Part shown: positions 32,228 to 41,222 of the stretch, piece after piece
How positions within the stretch are numbered: the stretch's first letter is position 1
Layout: each line of letters begins with the position of its first letter
Assembly (NCBI GenBank): GCA_035444285.1
Contig: DAOMOK010000019.1
Location: 85,281 to 149,280 of the forward strand
Length of the DNA stretch: 64,000 nt
Reading direction: 5' to 3'
Origin: CAADGU01 sp035444285
Lineage (GTDB): Bacteria > Chloroflexota > Anaerolineae > Promineifilales > Promineifilaceae
The notes under the pieces: generated by a model
Told to the model about the DNA's origin: nothing
Databases searched by the model: none
What the model saw: only the letters and a program-made list of their open reading frames with translations
Position numbers and translations under genes: made by a program

Positions 32228-34072
32228 ATGAAGGATGAGATCAAACTGACGGAGAAGTATGAGTTTAACGGGTGGCCGGCGATTGTCCGGCCGGATGTGA
32301 AACCGCCGGCCGGATGGAGTTTGGAATTGCTCACGGCCGTAAACTTGCTCGGCGGCCACGAACTCAGCCCGGACGGGGAGCGGCTGGCCTTCACCTGGAT
32401 GCGCGATGAATTGACCGATGTATATGTGATGCCTGCGTCGGGTGGTTGGCCGCAACGGGTATCACACGGCCGTAAACTCTCCTGGCCCGGTGAAACGGCA
32501 AAATGGTCGCCCGATGGCGCCTGGCTGGCGTTTGAGATGAACAGCCATGTCTACGTCACGTCCACATCCGGCGGCCTGCCGCGCAAGATCAGCGATTTTG
32601 CCAGCAGCGCAGGCAGCCCGGTCTGGATGCCGGACAGTCACGGCCTCATCGTCACCGTAGAGCGCGACGACAGCGAACAACTGCTGCTCACTAACCGGGA
32701 CGGCCGTTGGCCGCGCCCATTGGTCACACGCAAGGATGGGGATTGTTGGGAAGCACGGCCGTCGCCGGACGGCCGTCTTGTTTGTTACACCTTCCGCCCC
32801 TTTAACGATCTGAATCGGCTGGATATTCACATTGTGGAAGTGGAGACCGGGCAAATTCGAGAATTGACGATGTGGCCGAAGGTGCGGAACTGGCACGGCC
32901 GTTGGTCGCCCGATGGCACACAGATAGCCTTTCTCTCGCAGCAATCGGGTTGGAACGAGGTGTGGCTGGTGCAGCCCGATGGCGGCGGCCTGCGTCAGCT
33001 CACGCACCTGGGGTTGGATGTGGCCGACATCGCCTGGTCGCCGGATGGGGCGCGGCTGGCCTGTACGCTGAATCATGGCGGCGCACTGCACCTGGCGCTG
33101 CTGGATGCACAGAGCGGGGAGGCGACCACGCTGCGAGCGGACGCTGGCATTTACGGTCGGCCGCAATGGTTGCCCGACGGCCAATCACTCATCACGTTGT
33201 TTGAAAGCCCGTTACAGCCGCCGGATTTGGTGAAAGTGGGGCTGGACGGCCGTGTTACCCCTCTCACCTTTTCCCAACTGCCTGCCCTGGCCGCCAACCA
33301 CCTGCGCTTGCCGGAAACCGTCAGCTACCACAGCTACGATGGGCTGGAAATTCCCGCCTTCCTGTACCGCCCCGAAAGGCCCAACGGCGCAGCCATTGTG
33401 CATCCGCATGGCGGCCCCTCCTTGCAAAAACAGTTGGAATGGGATGTGATGGTGCAATACTTCCTGTCCAAAGGGTATACATGGCTGCAACCCAATTACC
33501 GGGGCAGCACCGGCTATGGTGTGCCCTTTGAACAGGCCAATTACAACGATTGGGGCAAAGGGGATATGCAGGATTGCCTGTTTGGGGCGCGGTTTTTGCG
33601 CCAGTTACCGGGCATTGATCCGGGGCGCATTGCCATTTATGGGGCCAGCTATGGTGGCTACATGGTGGCCTGCACCCTCTCGCGTGACCCGGATTACCTG
33701 TTTGCCTGTGGTGTGGACAAGTTTGGCGACGCCAACACCATTTCCAGCTGGGCGCAGTGCAACCGGGATTTGCGCCTGTACAGCGAGATTTTTATGGGGC
33801 ATCCGGCGCAAAACCGGCAGGTTTACCTGGACGCTTCGCCCATTGTCCAGGTGGAGGCGGTGCAAAAGCCGGTGCTGATTTGTCATGGGCTGGAGGATGA
33901 TGTGGTGCCGCCGCAGGCTTCGGAGGAGTGGACACAGGCGCTGCGGCAGGCGGGCAAGACGTTTGAGTACAAGACATACGCCGGGGAAGGGCATGGTTTT
34001 TTGCAGCGGGCGACGCAGTTGGATTTTTACGGCCGTATACAACGTTTCCTCGACTGGTATTTGCTGCCGTGA
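32228..34072 (+). CDS. S9 family peptidase (prolyl oligopeptidase type)
   Basis: A 614-residue serine peptidase. Residues about 40-350 form a beta-propeller with repeated SPDG-type blades (ELSPDGERLAF, KWSPDGAWLAF, RWSPDGTQIAF, AWSPDGARLAC). The C-terminal alpha/beta hydrolase has the GASYGGYM nucleophile (serine near 475), aspartate in HGLEDDVVPP and histidine in GEGHGF. No signal peptide is visible, so it is probably cytoplasmic and degrades oligopeptides like acylaminoacyl peptidase. The ATG at 32228 is preferred; two GTGs stand just upstream. Confidence 0.92.
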   Translation: MKDEIKLTEKYEFNGWPAIVRPDVKPPAGWSLELLTAVNLLGGHELSPDGERLAFTWMRDELTDVYVMPASGGWPQRVSHGRKLSWPGETAKWSPDGAWLAFEMNSHVYVTSTSGGLPRKISDFASSAGSPVWMPDSHGLIVTVERDDSEQLLLTNRDGRWPRPLVTRKDGDCWEARPSPDGRLVCYTFRPFNDLNRLDIHIVEVETGQIRELTMWPKVRNWHGRWSPDGTQIAFLSQQSGWNEVWLVQPDGGGLRQLTHLGLDVADIAWSPDGARLACTLNHGGALHLALLDAQSGEATTLRADAGIYGRPQWLPDGQSLITLFESPLQPPDLVKVGLDGRVTPLTFSQLPALAANHLRLPETVSYHSYDGLEIPAFLYRPERPNGAAIVHPHGGPSLQKQLEWDVMVQYFLSKGYTWLQPNYRGSTGYGVPFEQANYNDWGKGDMQDCLFGARFLRQLPGIDPGRIAIYGASYGGYMVACTLSRDPDYLFACGVDKFGDANTISSWAQCNRDLRLYSEIFMGHPAQNRQVYLDASPIVQVEAVQKPVLICHGLEDDVVPPQASEEWTQALRQAGKTFEYKTYAGEGHGFLQRATQLDFYGRIQRFLDWYLLP

Positions 34073-34160
34073 GAATAGATACACGGATTTGATGGATGAC
34101 ACGGATTTTTTCTTTATCCGTGGAAATCCGTCAAATCCGTATCATCCGTGTATCTATTCT
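34072..34160. repeat. Inverted repeat with ATCCGT/ACGGAT units
   Basis: AGAATAGATACACGGAT (34072-34088) is exactly complemented by ATCCGTGTATCTATTCT (34144-34160). The interior carries more ACGGATTT and AAATCCGT units, so the whole 89 bases can fold. It starts at the stop codon of the S9 peptidase gene. Confidence 0.9.
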
Positions 34161-34206
34161 TGGTGGGCATTAGCATACCAACTGGGAGGCAGGTATCATA
34201 ACCGCG

Positions 34207-34992
34207 ATGAGCATATTTTCTGGTAAAACGGTGTTTGTGACCGGGGCGGGGGTGGGCATTGGCTTTGGCCTATGCCGGGCGTTTGCAGAGGCGGGGGCGG
34301 CGGTGGCGCTGAATGATGTGAATGAAGTATTGGCGCAGACGGCCGCCGCTAAAATCAATGCCATGCTGCCTACCCCGGCCGTATCCCCTTATGCGTTTGA
34401 TGTGGCGGAGGTCACGGCCGTACAAAACGCCATCACCCACTTTGCGCAGCAGCACGGCCGTCTGGACATCGTCATCGCCAACGCCGGCATCACCCAATAC
34501 GGCAAATTCCTGGAATACACGGCCGCCGATTTTGACCGGGTGATGGGCGTGAACTTGCGCGGCAGTTACTTTACGGCGCAGGCGGCGGCGCGGCAGATGA
34601 TAGAGTTGGGGATGGTCAACGGCCGTATCCTGCTCATGTCTTCCGTTACTGGGGTGCGGGCTTTTAAGAGTCTGGGCACGTATGGCGTCAGTAAGGCGGG
34701 CATCATCCACATGGCGCGGGTGCTGGCGTTGGAATTGGGCGCGGTTGGCATTACCGTCAACGTCATCTGCCCCGGCGCGATTGTCACTGAGCGCACGGTG
34801 GCCGACGACCCGGATTATGCCGACAAGTGGGGTGGGGTGACGCCAGACGGCCGTGCTGGGGAAGTGGCTGATATTGTGGCCGCTGCTCTGTTCCTGGCCT
34901 CGCCTGCCGCCCATCATATCACCGGCCAAACCATTCAGGTAGACGGCGGCTGGTCCCTGCGCAGCCCCATCCCCGAAGACCACCCTGATTAA
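34207..34992 (+). CDS. Short-chain dehydrogenase/reductase
   Basis: A 261-residue classical SDR. The cofactor motif TGAGVGIG is at residues 12-19, an acidic residue (LNDVNE) ends beta-2 and favours NAD, NAG is near 94, and the catalytic serine, tyrosine and lysine lie in MSSVTG and YGVSK. The CPGAIVTE and VDGGWSLR tails fit sugar or polyol dehydrogenases. It is followed on the same strand by a PfkB kinase, so a sugar-acid route (oxidation then phosphorylation) is plausible. Confidence 0.92.
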   Translation: MSIFSGKTVFVTGAGVGIGFGLCRAFAEAGAAVALNDVNEVLAQTAAAKINAMLPTPAVSPYAFDVAEVTAVQNAITHFAQQHGRLDIVIANAGITQYGKFLEYTAADFDRVMGVNLRGSYFTAQAAARQMIELGMVNGRILLMSSVTGVRAFKSLGTYGVSKAGIIHMARVLALELGAVGITVNVICPGAIVTERTVADDPDYADKWGGVTPDGRAGEVADIVAAALFLASPAAHHITGQTIQVDGGWSLRSPIPEDHPD

Positions 34993-35003
34993 AAGTAGCT
35001 TTA

Positions 35004-35052
35004 ACGCGGAGGCGCAGAGACGCGGAGAAATCAACCCTCTGCGCCTCCGCGT
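35004..35052. repeat. Inverted repeat, ACGCGGAGGCGCAGAG arms
   Basis: ACGCGGAGGCGCAGAG (35004-35019) and its exact complement (35037-35052) lie between the SDR and the PfkB kinase genes. The flanks repeat GAGACGCGGAGA and GTCTCTGCGTT. Similar CGCAGAGACGC strings are widespread dispersed repeats in environmental bacteria. Confidence 0.9.
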
Positions 35053-35074
35053 CTCTGCGTTGAAAAAGATATGG

Positions 35075-36037
35075 ATGATGAGCAGGTTTGATCTAACAAC
35101 AATAGGGGAGGCGATGCTGCGGTTGAGTGTGCCGGCCGGGGTACGCCTGGAAACGGCGCGGCAGTTGGACATGTTTCCGGCGGGGGCGGAGGCGAATGTG
35201 GCTGCGGCGCTGGCCCGGTTAGGACGGCCGTGTGGCTGGGTGAGCGCCCTGCCAGATAATGCCCTGGGCCGGGTGGTAAGCAATGAATTGCGGCAGGCGG
35301 GGGTGGATGTCACGGCCGTACAGTGGTCGGTTAACGGCCGTATGGGCACCTACTTCATCGAATTTGCCGTCCCCCCACGCCCCACGCAGGTGGTGTATGA
35401 TCGGGCTAACTCCTGCTTTACACAGCTACAGCCAGATCAGATTGATTGGGACTACTTGCTGGATACACGGTTGCTGCACCTGACGGGCATTACGCCGCCG
35501 CTGTCGCCAGGCTGCCTGGAGATTGTGCGGGAGGCATTACAGAGAGCGCGGGGGAAGGGGACGGCCGTGAGCTTTGATGTGAACTACCGCCAGCGCCTGT
35601 GGTCGCCAGAAACGGCCGCTGCTACCTTGCTGCCTCTCATCCAGCAGGCAGACCTGCTCTTTTGCAGCCAACGAGACGCCGCTGCCCTGTTTGGCTGCCA
35701 GGGTGAGCCAGAAGAAATTGTGGCCCAACTAGCCGCCAAAACAAAAGCTCACCATATTGTTGTCACGCTGGCGGAGGCCGGTGCGATTGGTTGGGATGGG
35801 CAGCATAACAGACGCGAAGCAGCACCGCCTGTGCAAATCATAGACCGCATTGGCGCCGGGGATGCGTTGGCAGCCGGCGTCATTCACGGCTGGTTAGATG
35901 GGGATTTTGCCGCCGGGCTGCGCCATGGCGTCACCCTCTCCGCCCTGGCCTTGAGCCAATATGGTGATATGGTGATTACGACTCAGGCGGAGTTAACGGA
36001 TTTAGCCGTTCAGGCTGGCGGGGGAATGATTCGCTGA
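35075..36037 (+). CDS. PfkB-family carbohydrate kinase (2-keto-3-deoxygluconate kinase-like)
   Basis: A 320-residue ribokinase-family protein. The GEAMLRLSVP start, the AGAEANVAAALARLG sugar-binding segment, the SFDVNYRQRLW strand and the catalytic GAGDALAAG motif (aspartate near 270) resemble KDG kinases (KdgK). These phosphorylate 2-keto-3-deoxygluconate from uronate or aldonate breakdown, which fits the dehydratases in this window. The start is uncertain: ATGs at 35075 and 35078 follow a palindrome with little ribosome-binding signal. Confidence 0.9.
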   Translation: MMSRFDLTTIGEAMLRLSVPAGVRLETARQLDMFPAGAEANVAAALARLGRPCGWVSALPDNALGRVVSNELRQAGVDVTAVQWSVNGRMGTYFIEFAVPPRPTQVVYDRANSCFTQLQPDQIDWDYLLDTRLLHLTGITPPLSPGCLEIVREALQRARGKGTAVSFDVNYRQRLWSPETAAATLLPLIQQADLLFCSQRDAAALFGCQGEPEEIVAQLAAKTKAHHIVVTLAEAGAIGWDGQHNRREAAPPVQIIDRIGAGDALAAGVIHGWLDGDFAAGLRHGVTLSALALSQYGDMVITTQAELTDLAVQAGGGMIR

Positions 36038-36146
36038 GAGCGGAGTCCAACGGCTTTAGCCGTTTAAGCTGGTGGGGTATGATTCGCAAAAGAAGAAATC
36101 AAATTGAGCGATTGGGAGTTTTCCCATATCCCAACCGCCCAATCTC

Positions 36147-36701
36147 TTAAGCAGCTGCCGGGGCATCACTTTCCGGGTTATACATGCGGTGGCGGGCCAG
36201 ATCACGGTGAGTATCCACCAGGTGTAGCACATCTTCCGGGCGCGCCACGCCCCTGAAGGCAAAATGCTGCGTCTGGCTGGCCGTTTGGCAAATCACGTCG
36301 CCAAAGTTGAAAAGGGTCGCCAACACCCCCCGTTTGTGAAAATTCATATCCTGCACATTCACCAGATCGGCCGATGAAACCGTCTGATTAAACGGTGACG
36401 TGCGTGTAGAATCCACAATTCGCTGGTTGGTGAGCAGCCAGACATCATTGCGATAGCGGTAGAACTCAATGCCGATAAAAAGCAGCCCGCCTACGATGGC
36501 AATGCCAATCAGGATTGTCCATAACAACCCCAACCACTCCCAAGATGAGGTTAGATTCTTCAACCAGACGAGGGCTACCAGTACAATTATCTCGATGATG
36601 ATGGTCAGGACGATATCTAAAACGAGGCGGGCAGGATGCCGCCGCAGCAGTTTGAGCACCTTCTCGTCCTTCTGCAAGGTAACAGGATATTTTTCAGCCA
36701 C
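36147..36701 (-). CDS. PH-domain (YdbS/bPH2-like) membrane protein
   Basis: A 184-residue protein starting at a GTG with AAGGAGG upstream. Two hydrophobic helices (about 25-48 and 55-78) are followed by a bacterial pleckstrin-homology-like domain: YRNDVWLLTNQRIVDSTRTS, then SSADLVNVQDMNF and FGDVICQTAS. Such proteins may sense or organise membrane lipids; the role is unknown. It converges with the PfkB kinase gene. Confidence 0.82.
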   Translation of the reverse strand: MAEKYPVTLQKDEKVLKLLRRHPARLVLDIVLTIIIEIIVLVALVWLKNLTSSWEWLGLLWTILIGIAIVGGLLFIGIEFYRYRNDVWLLTNQRIVDSTRTSPFNQTVSSADLVNVQDMNFHKRGVLATLFNFGDVICQTASQTQHFAFRGVARPEDVLHLVDTHRDLARHRMYNPESDAPAAA

Positions 36702-37224
36702 GTTTGACCCTCCTTAAGGGGATTGGAGATTGGAGATAGGCCAACTCTACATTCTCCAAAATTCACTTGATGATCTTTATGGGCATAGTATAACAATGGC
36801 CGTGACCTGGGCAAAAGATGGTGAGGTGGTTTATGGCGCGGTCAAATTTTGTGATTGAAAAAAAACGCCGTATGGAGTAAAGTTTAACCAAAGATTAAAA
36901 TTGCCGTTTATGATGAAACTGATTCCCCAATTTAATGATTCCACGGAACAGACAAAGTTGAATGTTTCCATTTCACGTGTTAAGCCCTCAAGATTTCATG
37001 AAGTGATGACCCGCAGCGAAATTCAGATTTGATGCTGTTGTAAGTCGGCGGCAAACCTTTGGGATTGCCACGCCTTCCGTTGTTTGTTTTATCAATGAGC
37101 CTTTTGGAAAAGGAAGCAAAGGAAACGAAACAGAGCAGAACTTACCACAAAACTCCTGTTGTTCGTGTCATTTGCGGCTCATTTCCATCGGCCCAGTTCA
37201 GTTATAACCCCAAAGGAGGTTAGT
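36702..37224. other. 523-base intergenic region upstream of a giant secreted protein
   Basis: No gene is seen. Near 36720 there is a TTGGAGA/TCTCCAA imperfect repeat. A compact hairpin GGCAAACC-TTT-GGGATTGCC lies at 37050-37069, within a possible longer leader. AAAGGAGGT at 37212-37220 is the ribosome-binding site of the next gene. No ACGGCCGT occurs here, an unusually long gap for this window. Confidence 0.6.
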
Positions 37225-40200
37225 ATGAATCGCAGACAGATATTACAGTTTGGCGTCTTGTTTTTCCTTTTGGCGCTTGGTGCATGGCTGATAGCCAGAC
37301 CCACCCAGGTGCAATCGGAATCACAGACCCGTTTCACGGCCGTGCGTGCCATGGCCCCTTATGGCGTTTCCGCTGCCGGAACAGCCGCCCAGGCTGCCAG
37401 CATGGAAGCCATTGAACCCGTTGTGGTGAACCTGACAGATATTCCCCCCAACGTCTATGACCCCAACAACTTATATGATCGTTGGCTGCGCGGTGAAGTT
37501 GACCTTGACGAAAATGAATACCGCATCAGCGCCCAGGAGGTTGCTAGACTCCAGCAAGCCTCCCTATCCCTTTCTCCCAATGCCGCTATCCAAATCGCCG
37601 AGAGTGGGCCGGGCTTAAGGGCTCCAGTCCTCGGCGTCAGCTTCGACTCCTTAGACCGGGCCGATTGTTGTGGCGGCGGCAGTGTGGTACCGCCGGATCC
37701 CATCATGGCTGCCGGCCCCAATCACCTGATTGCCATCGTCAACCTGGCTTTTGAAATCTATGACAAAACTGGCACAACCCTCGCCGGCCCCACCACCATG
37801 GCCAGTTTCTTTGCTTCAGTTGGCACCGGCTGCGCCACCAATCCCTTTGACCCCAATGTGGTGTATGACGAAGAAGCAGACCGCTGGGTAATTGCTGCCG
37901 ATGGCAATGGCACCCATTATTGCATTGCTGTAAGCCAGACACCCGACCCGCTCGGCGCTTACAACATCTACTCTATCCCCGCTCAACCTATTGGTGGCGA
38001 GTTCCACGACTACCCACACACGGGCGTAGGTGACAGCTACATCGTAGCCGGCGCCAATCAGTTTGACGGTGCCATCCCTGGCGGTTTTGAAGGTCGCGTC
38101 TGGGCTATGGACAAGGCTGTCATGTATTCTGGTGGGGCTTTAACCCCGGTTACTTTCAGCACTGGTGGTGTAGAAGGGACGCCTCAGCCATTGCACCTGC
38201 ACGGTTTTGACCAGGGAACGTGGCCCAGCTTGGGTTCAACCCATTACTTTGTCACCGACCCTTACGATGGCTGTACCGTCAATATCTGGCAGTGGGATAT
38301 CCCGGCTGCCCCCACTATTGTCTCCACATACGATTTATGCACGGCTACCGGCGTAGCTTCTGGTATGCCGGTGAATTTCCCGCAATCTGGCGGCAGCAGC
38401 ATCCAGGCCAACGACTTTCGCATGCGCGAATTTGAATATCGCAATGGTTATGGCTGGATCGCCGACAGTATTGCCTGTAACCCCGGCGGTGGCACAGTGG
38501 ACTGTGTGCGCTGGCACCAGGTAGACCTGACTGGTACACCTGCGTTGGTACAGGCTGGTGTTTACGCCAGCGCCGGTCAATTCCGCACCTTCCCTGACCT
38601 GGCGGTAAACCAATGTGATGACATGGTCATTGGTTACACCAAATCCAGCACCTCCATGTTTCCCTCCGTCTGGTACACCGGGCGCGAAAGCGGTGACCCG
38701 GCAGGCACATTGCAGGCTGAGGCTGAACTGAAAGCCGGGGAAATCACTTACACCGCGTTTGATACGCCGCCGCATCGTTGGGGCGACTACACCGGCATGA
38801 CCATTGACCCTGACGGCGTTACTTTCTGGTACCTGGGTCAGTACAGCAAAGACATCCCCGGCTCCGCCCGTTGGGGTAATTACATCGGTTCCTTCACTTA
38901 CCCCGATTGTGCGCCGCCGCCAACCACCACTTATTGCAGCACGCCCAGCCTGGCCATTCCTGATAACAACCCGGCTGGCGTCACAGACAGCTTAAGCATT
39001 GCTGACAGCGGCGAACTGATGGATTTGAACGTTTACCTGGATGTAAGCCACACCTGGGTTGGCGACCTGATCTTTACCCTCACGCACCAGGATACCGGAA
39101 CCAGTGTCACCTTCGTTGACAGACCTGGTGTACCAGCCTCCACTTTTGGCTGTTCCGGAGATAACATTGATGCCACGCTCGATGACGAAGCAGGCTCTCC
39201 TGTCGAAAACGAATGTGCTGCATCGGTCCCCACTATTCAAGGTTCCTTCATCCCCAATAATGCACTCAGCGCTTTTGATACGGAAGACCTGAGCGGCACC
39301 TGGGTCTTGACGGCTTCTGATAACGCCGGTGGCGATACCGGCACCGTGAACGAATGGTGTGTGGAAGTGGTCACGGTTGACCCCACTGCAGGCACTTTGG
39401 ATGGAACCGTTACTGATGATTCCACCGCCAATCCCATTGGTGGCGCTTCTATTACAGCCGATGATGGCAGTTCGACTTATAACGGTACGACGAATGGAAG
39501 TGGGAATTATGCCATTTCCCTTCCAGCCGGTGTTTACACGGTCACGGCATCTGCTTCGGGTTATCTGCCAGAAACAGTTTCTGGTGTAACCATTATCACT
39601 GCCACCACCACCACCGTTGATTTTGCTTTGGTTGTTGCCGAAGCAGTTATCGCGGTAGACCCAACTGAATTTGTTGTGACCCAACCCGTTACTACAGTGA
39701 CGACCCATACACTGACCATCAGCAATCTGGGTACTATTGATCTGGACTGGACGATTGATGAAGATGACATCCCGGACATTCGCTACTCGCAGGTGGTTGT
39801 TCCCAGCGCCTCGGCCGGCAGCGTGAGCATTGGTGATGGCGTCTTCAACTTCACGGCTCAGAGTGCAGCAACTGGCGCGACCGCCCAGCATACACTCAAT
39901 GCGCCAGTCGGTCAGACAACCATTACCCACTCTGCCTCCCAAAACATTGTTTCGGGTAATTCGGTCTCCTGTAATGCGGGTGGTCTGCACACAGACAACA
40001 GCTACATCCGGCGCTTCAACCTGGCTGACTTTGGCATCACCGATCAATTCGACGTGACGGAAGTCTCCTTTGGTGTGGAGTTGGCCTCCGGGGCCACCGG
40101 GTCACAGCCGATCACGGTAAACCTGTACACCTGGGATCCAGGTGATCCGTTCACCTTTGCCAACTTCACGCTTGTCGGTACATCCAGCGTGGATGTTCCT

Positions 40201-41034
40201 GACCAGACGTTAAGCATCTTCACCGTGCCGGTAGCCGGTTCTCTGCCGCCAGGCAGCACCCTGGTGGTGGAAGTCTTCACGCCCAGCGGACAGGCTGCTG
40301 GAAACAGCTTCTTTGTCGGGTCGAACGCAGACGGGCAAACGGCGCCCAGCTATCTGGCGGCGGCTGCCTGTGGTGTAGTGGAGCCGACAGATACAGCGGC
40401 TATCGGTTTCCCGAACATGCACATTGTCATGAACGTAACCGGTGACGTTGTCCCGTCTGCCGGAGTGTGCGTGAACCCTGAAGACATCTCCTGGCTGAGT
40501 GTGAATCCCAACAGCGGTACAACAGCCAGCGGTGGCAGTGATGTGGTTGACGTGACCTTTGACTCCACCGGACTGAGCACAGGCGTCTACACCGGCACAT
40601 TGTGCATCAACAGCAATGACCTGGTGAACCCGCTGGTGACGGTGCCGGTAACGTTGACGGTGGAAGCGCAGAGCTTTGGCGTGGAAGTGGCGGCGGAAGA
40701 TGCTGCTCTGTCTGGCGATGCGGGGACAACGGTGATGTACATGGTCTGGATTACCAACACTGGCAACGTGGAAGACACCTTCAACGTGACGGTGAGTGGT
40801 AATACCTGGACTACCACGCCGGCTGTGACCAGCATTACCTTAGCTGCCGGGGCCAGTGGGTCGGTGATGGTGCATGTGGACATCCCGGCTTCGGCTGCGG
40901 ACGGCGACACAGACACAGCCACGGTGACGGCTACTTCGCAGAGTGATGCGGCGGCGACCGATTCGGTTGATCTGACGACAACGGCCGTTGTCAGTGGATA
41001 CTTCATCTACCTGCCCATCATCTTGAAACCGTAA
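37225..41034 (+). CDS. Giant secreted multidomain protein with P-domain and IYLPIILKP tail
   Basis: A 1269-residue exported protein with a signal peptide (residues about 5-30; LQFGVLFFLLALGAWLIA). Residues about 130-560 have a repeat-rich, possibly beta-propeller, fold. A proprotein-convertase P-domain follows (about 570-715; HTWVGDLIFTLTH, ASDNAGGDTG), then a carboxypeptidase-regulatory/Ig-like domain (about 723-805) and a BACON/Hydin-like linker (HTLTISNLGTIDLDW). The last about 410 residues are identical to the end of the next protein. The C-terminus is FIYLPIILKP. AAAGGAGGT lies just before the ATG. It probably works at the cell surface or outside; no catalytic site is recognised. Confidence 0.85.
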   Translation: MNRRQILQFGVLFFLLALGAWLIARPTQVQSESQTRFTAVRAMAPYGVSAAGTAAQAASMEAIEPVVVNLTDIPPNVYDPNNLYDRWLRGEVDLDENEYRISAQEVARLQQASLSLSPNAAIQIAESGPGLRAPVLGVSFDSLDRADCCGGGSVVPPDPIMAAGPNHLIAIVNLAFEIYDKTGTTLAGPTTMASFFASVGTGCATNPFDPNVVYDEEADRWVIAADGNGTHYCIAVSQTPDPLGAYNIYSIPAQPIGGEFHDYPHTGVGDSYIVAGANQFDGAIPGGFEGRVWAMDKAVMYSGGALTPVTFSTGGVEGTPQPLHLHGFDQGTWPSLGSTHYFVTDPYDGCTVNIWQWDIPAAPTIVSTYDLCTATGVASGMPVNFPQSGGSSIQANDFRMREFEYRNGYGWIADSIACNPGGGTVDCVRWHQVDLTGTPALVQAGVYASAGQFRTFPDLAVNQCDDMVIGYTKSSTSMFPSVWYTGRESGDPAGTLQAEAELKAGEITYTAFDTPPHRWGDYTGMTIDPDGVTFWYLGQYSKDIPGSARWGNYIGSFTYPDCAPPPTTTYCSTPSLAIPDNNPAGVTDSLSIADSGELMDLNVYLDVSHTWVGDLIFTLTHQDTGTSVTFVDRPGVPASTFGCSGDNIDATLDDEAGSPVENECAASVPTIQGSFIPNNALSAFDTEDLSGTWVLTASDNAGGDTGTVNEWCVEVVTVDPTAGTLDGTVTDDSTANPIGGASITADDGSSTYNGTTNGSGNYAISLPAGVYTVTASASGYLPETVSGVTIITATTTTVDFALVVAEAVIAVDPTEFVVTQPVTTVTTHTLTISNLGTIDLDWTIDEDDIPDIRYSQVVVPSASAGSVSIGDGVFNFTAQSAATGATAQHTLNAPVGQTTITHSASQNIVSGNSVSCNAGGLHTDNSYIRRFNLADFGITDQFDVTEVSFGVELASGATGSQPITVNLYTWDPGDPFTFANFTLVGTSSVDVPDQTLSIFTVPVAGSLPPGSTLVVEVFTPSGQAAGNSFFVGSNADGQTAPSYLAAAACGVVEPTDTAAIGFPNMHIVMNVTGDVVPSAGVCVNPEDISWLSVNPNSGTTASGGSDVVDVTFDSTGLSTGVYTGTLCINSNDLVNPLVTVPVTLTVEAQSFGVEVAAEDAALSGDAGTTVMYMVWITNTGNVEDTFNVTVSGNTWTTTPAVTSITLAAGASGSVMVHVDIPASAADGDTDTATVTATSQSDAAATDSVDLTTTAVVSGYFIYLPIILKP
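39760..40992 (+). repeat. 1.23-kb duplicated coding segment, copy 1
   Basis: Compared by eye with 43344-44576 (offset exactly 3584 bases), this segment shows no differences, including at third codon positions. Differences begin abruptly at both edges (GAT/GAC before, and after ACGGCCGTTGTC). It encodes about 411 residues near the C-terminus of each protein. Confidence 0.9.
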
Positions 41035-41059
41035 GCCAATCGCCTGGTTGACTTATGAT

Positions 41060-41096
41060 AAAAACGGCCGTGTCCTGGACACGGCCGTTTTTGTTT
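41060..41096 (+). terminator. Terminator built from two ACGGCCGT octamers
   Basis: AAAAACGGCCGTGTCC (41060-41075) is followed by its exact complement (41077-41092) ending in a T run. Each arm contains one ACGGCCGT. It lies just after the first giant secreted-protein gene. Confidence 0.85.
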
Positions 41097-41222
41097 TCCC
41101 ACAAGCCCGTGATTCCCATCTTTTGTGCTATGATAGCATTGTAGTTACCCGACCAACTCTATCCGCTATAGGTTGTGTGGTGAACAACCACCCACAACAC
41201 CTCGATAAAAAGGAGAAAGCTC

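Noticed and set aside
34270..35349. A 359-codon minus-strand frame opposite the SDR and PfkB genes
   Set aside because: Runs across two clear plus-strand genes and a palindrome; no recognisable motifs.
37050..37069. Cyclic di-GMP riboswitch, suggested by GGCAAACC
   Set aside because: The downstream conserved parts of that aptamer are missing; only a single hairpin is present.
38992..40047. A 351-codon minus-strand frame opposite the first giant secreted protein (partly repeated at 43173-43631)
   Set aside because: Shadow of a biased coding sequence; its repetition only reflects the duplicated DNA.
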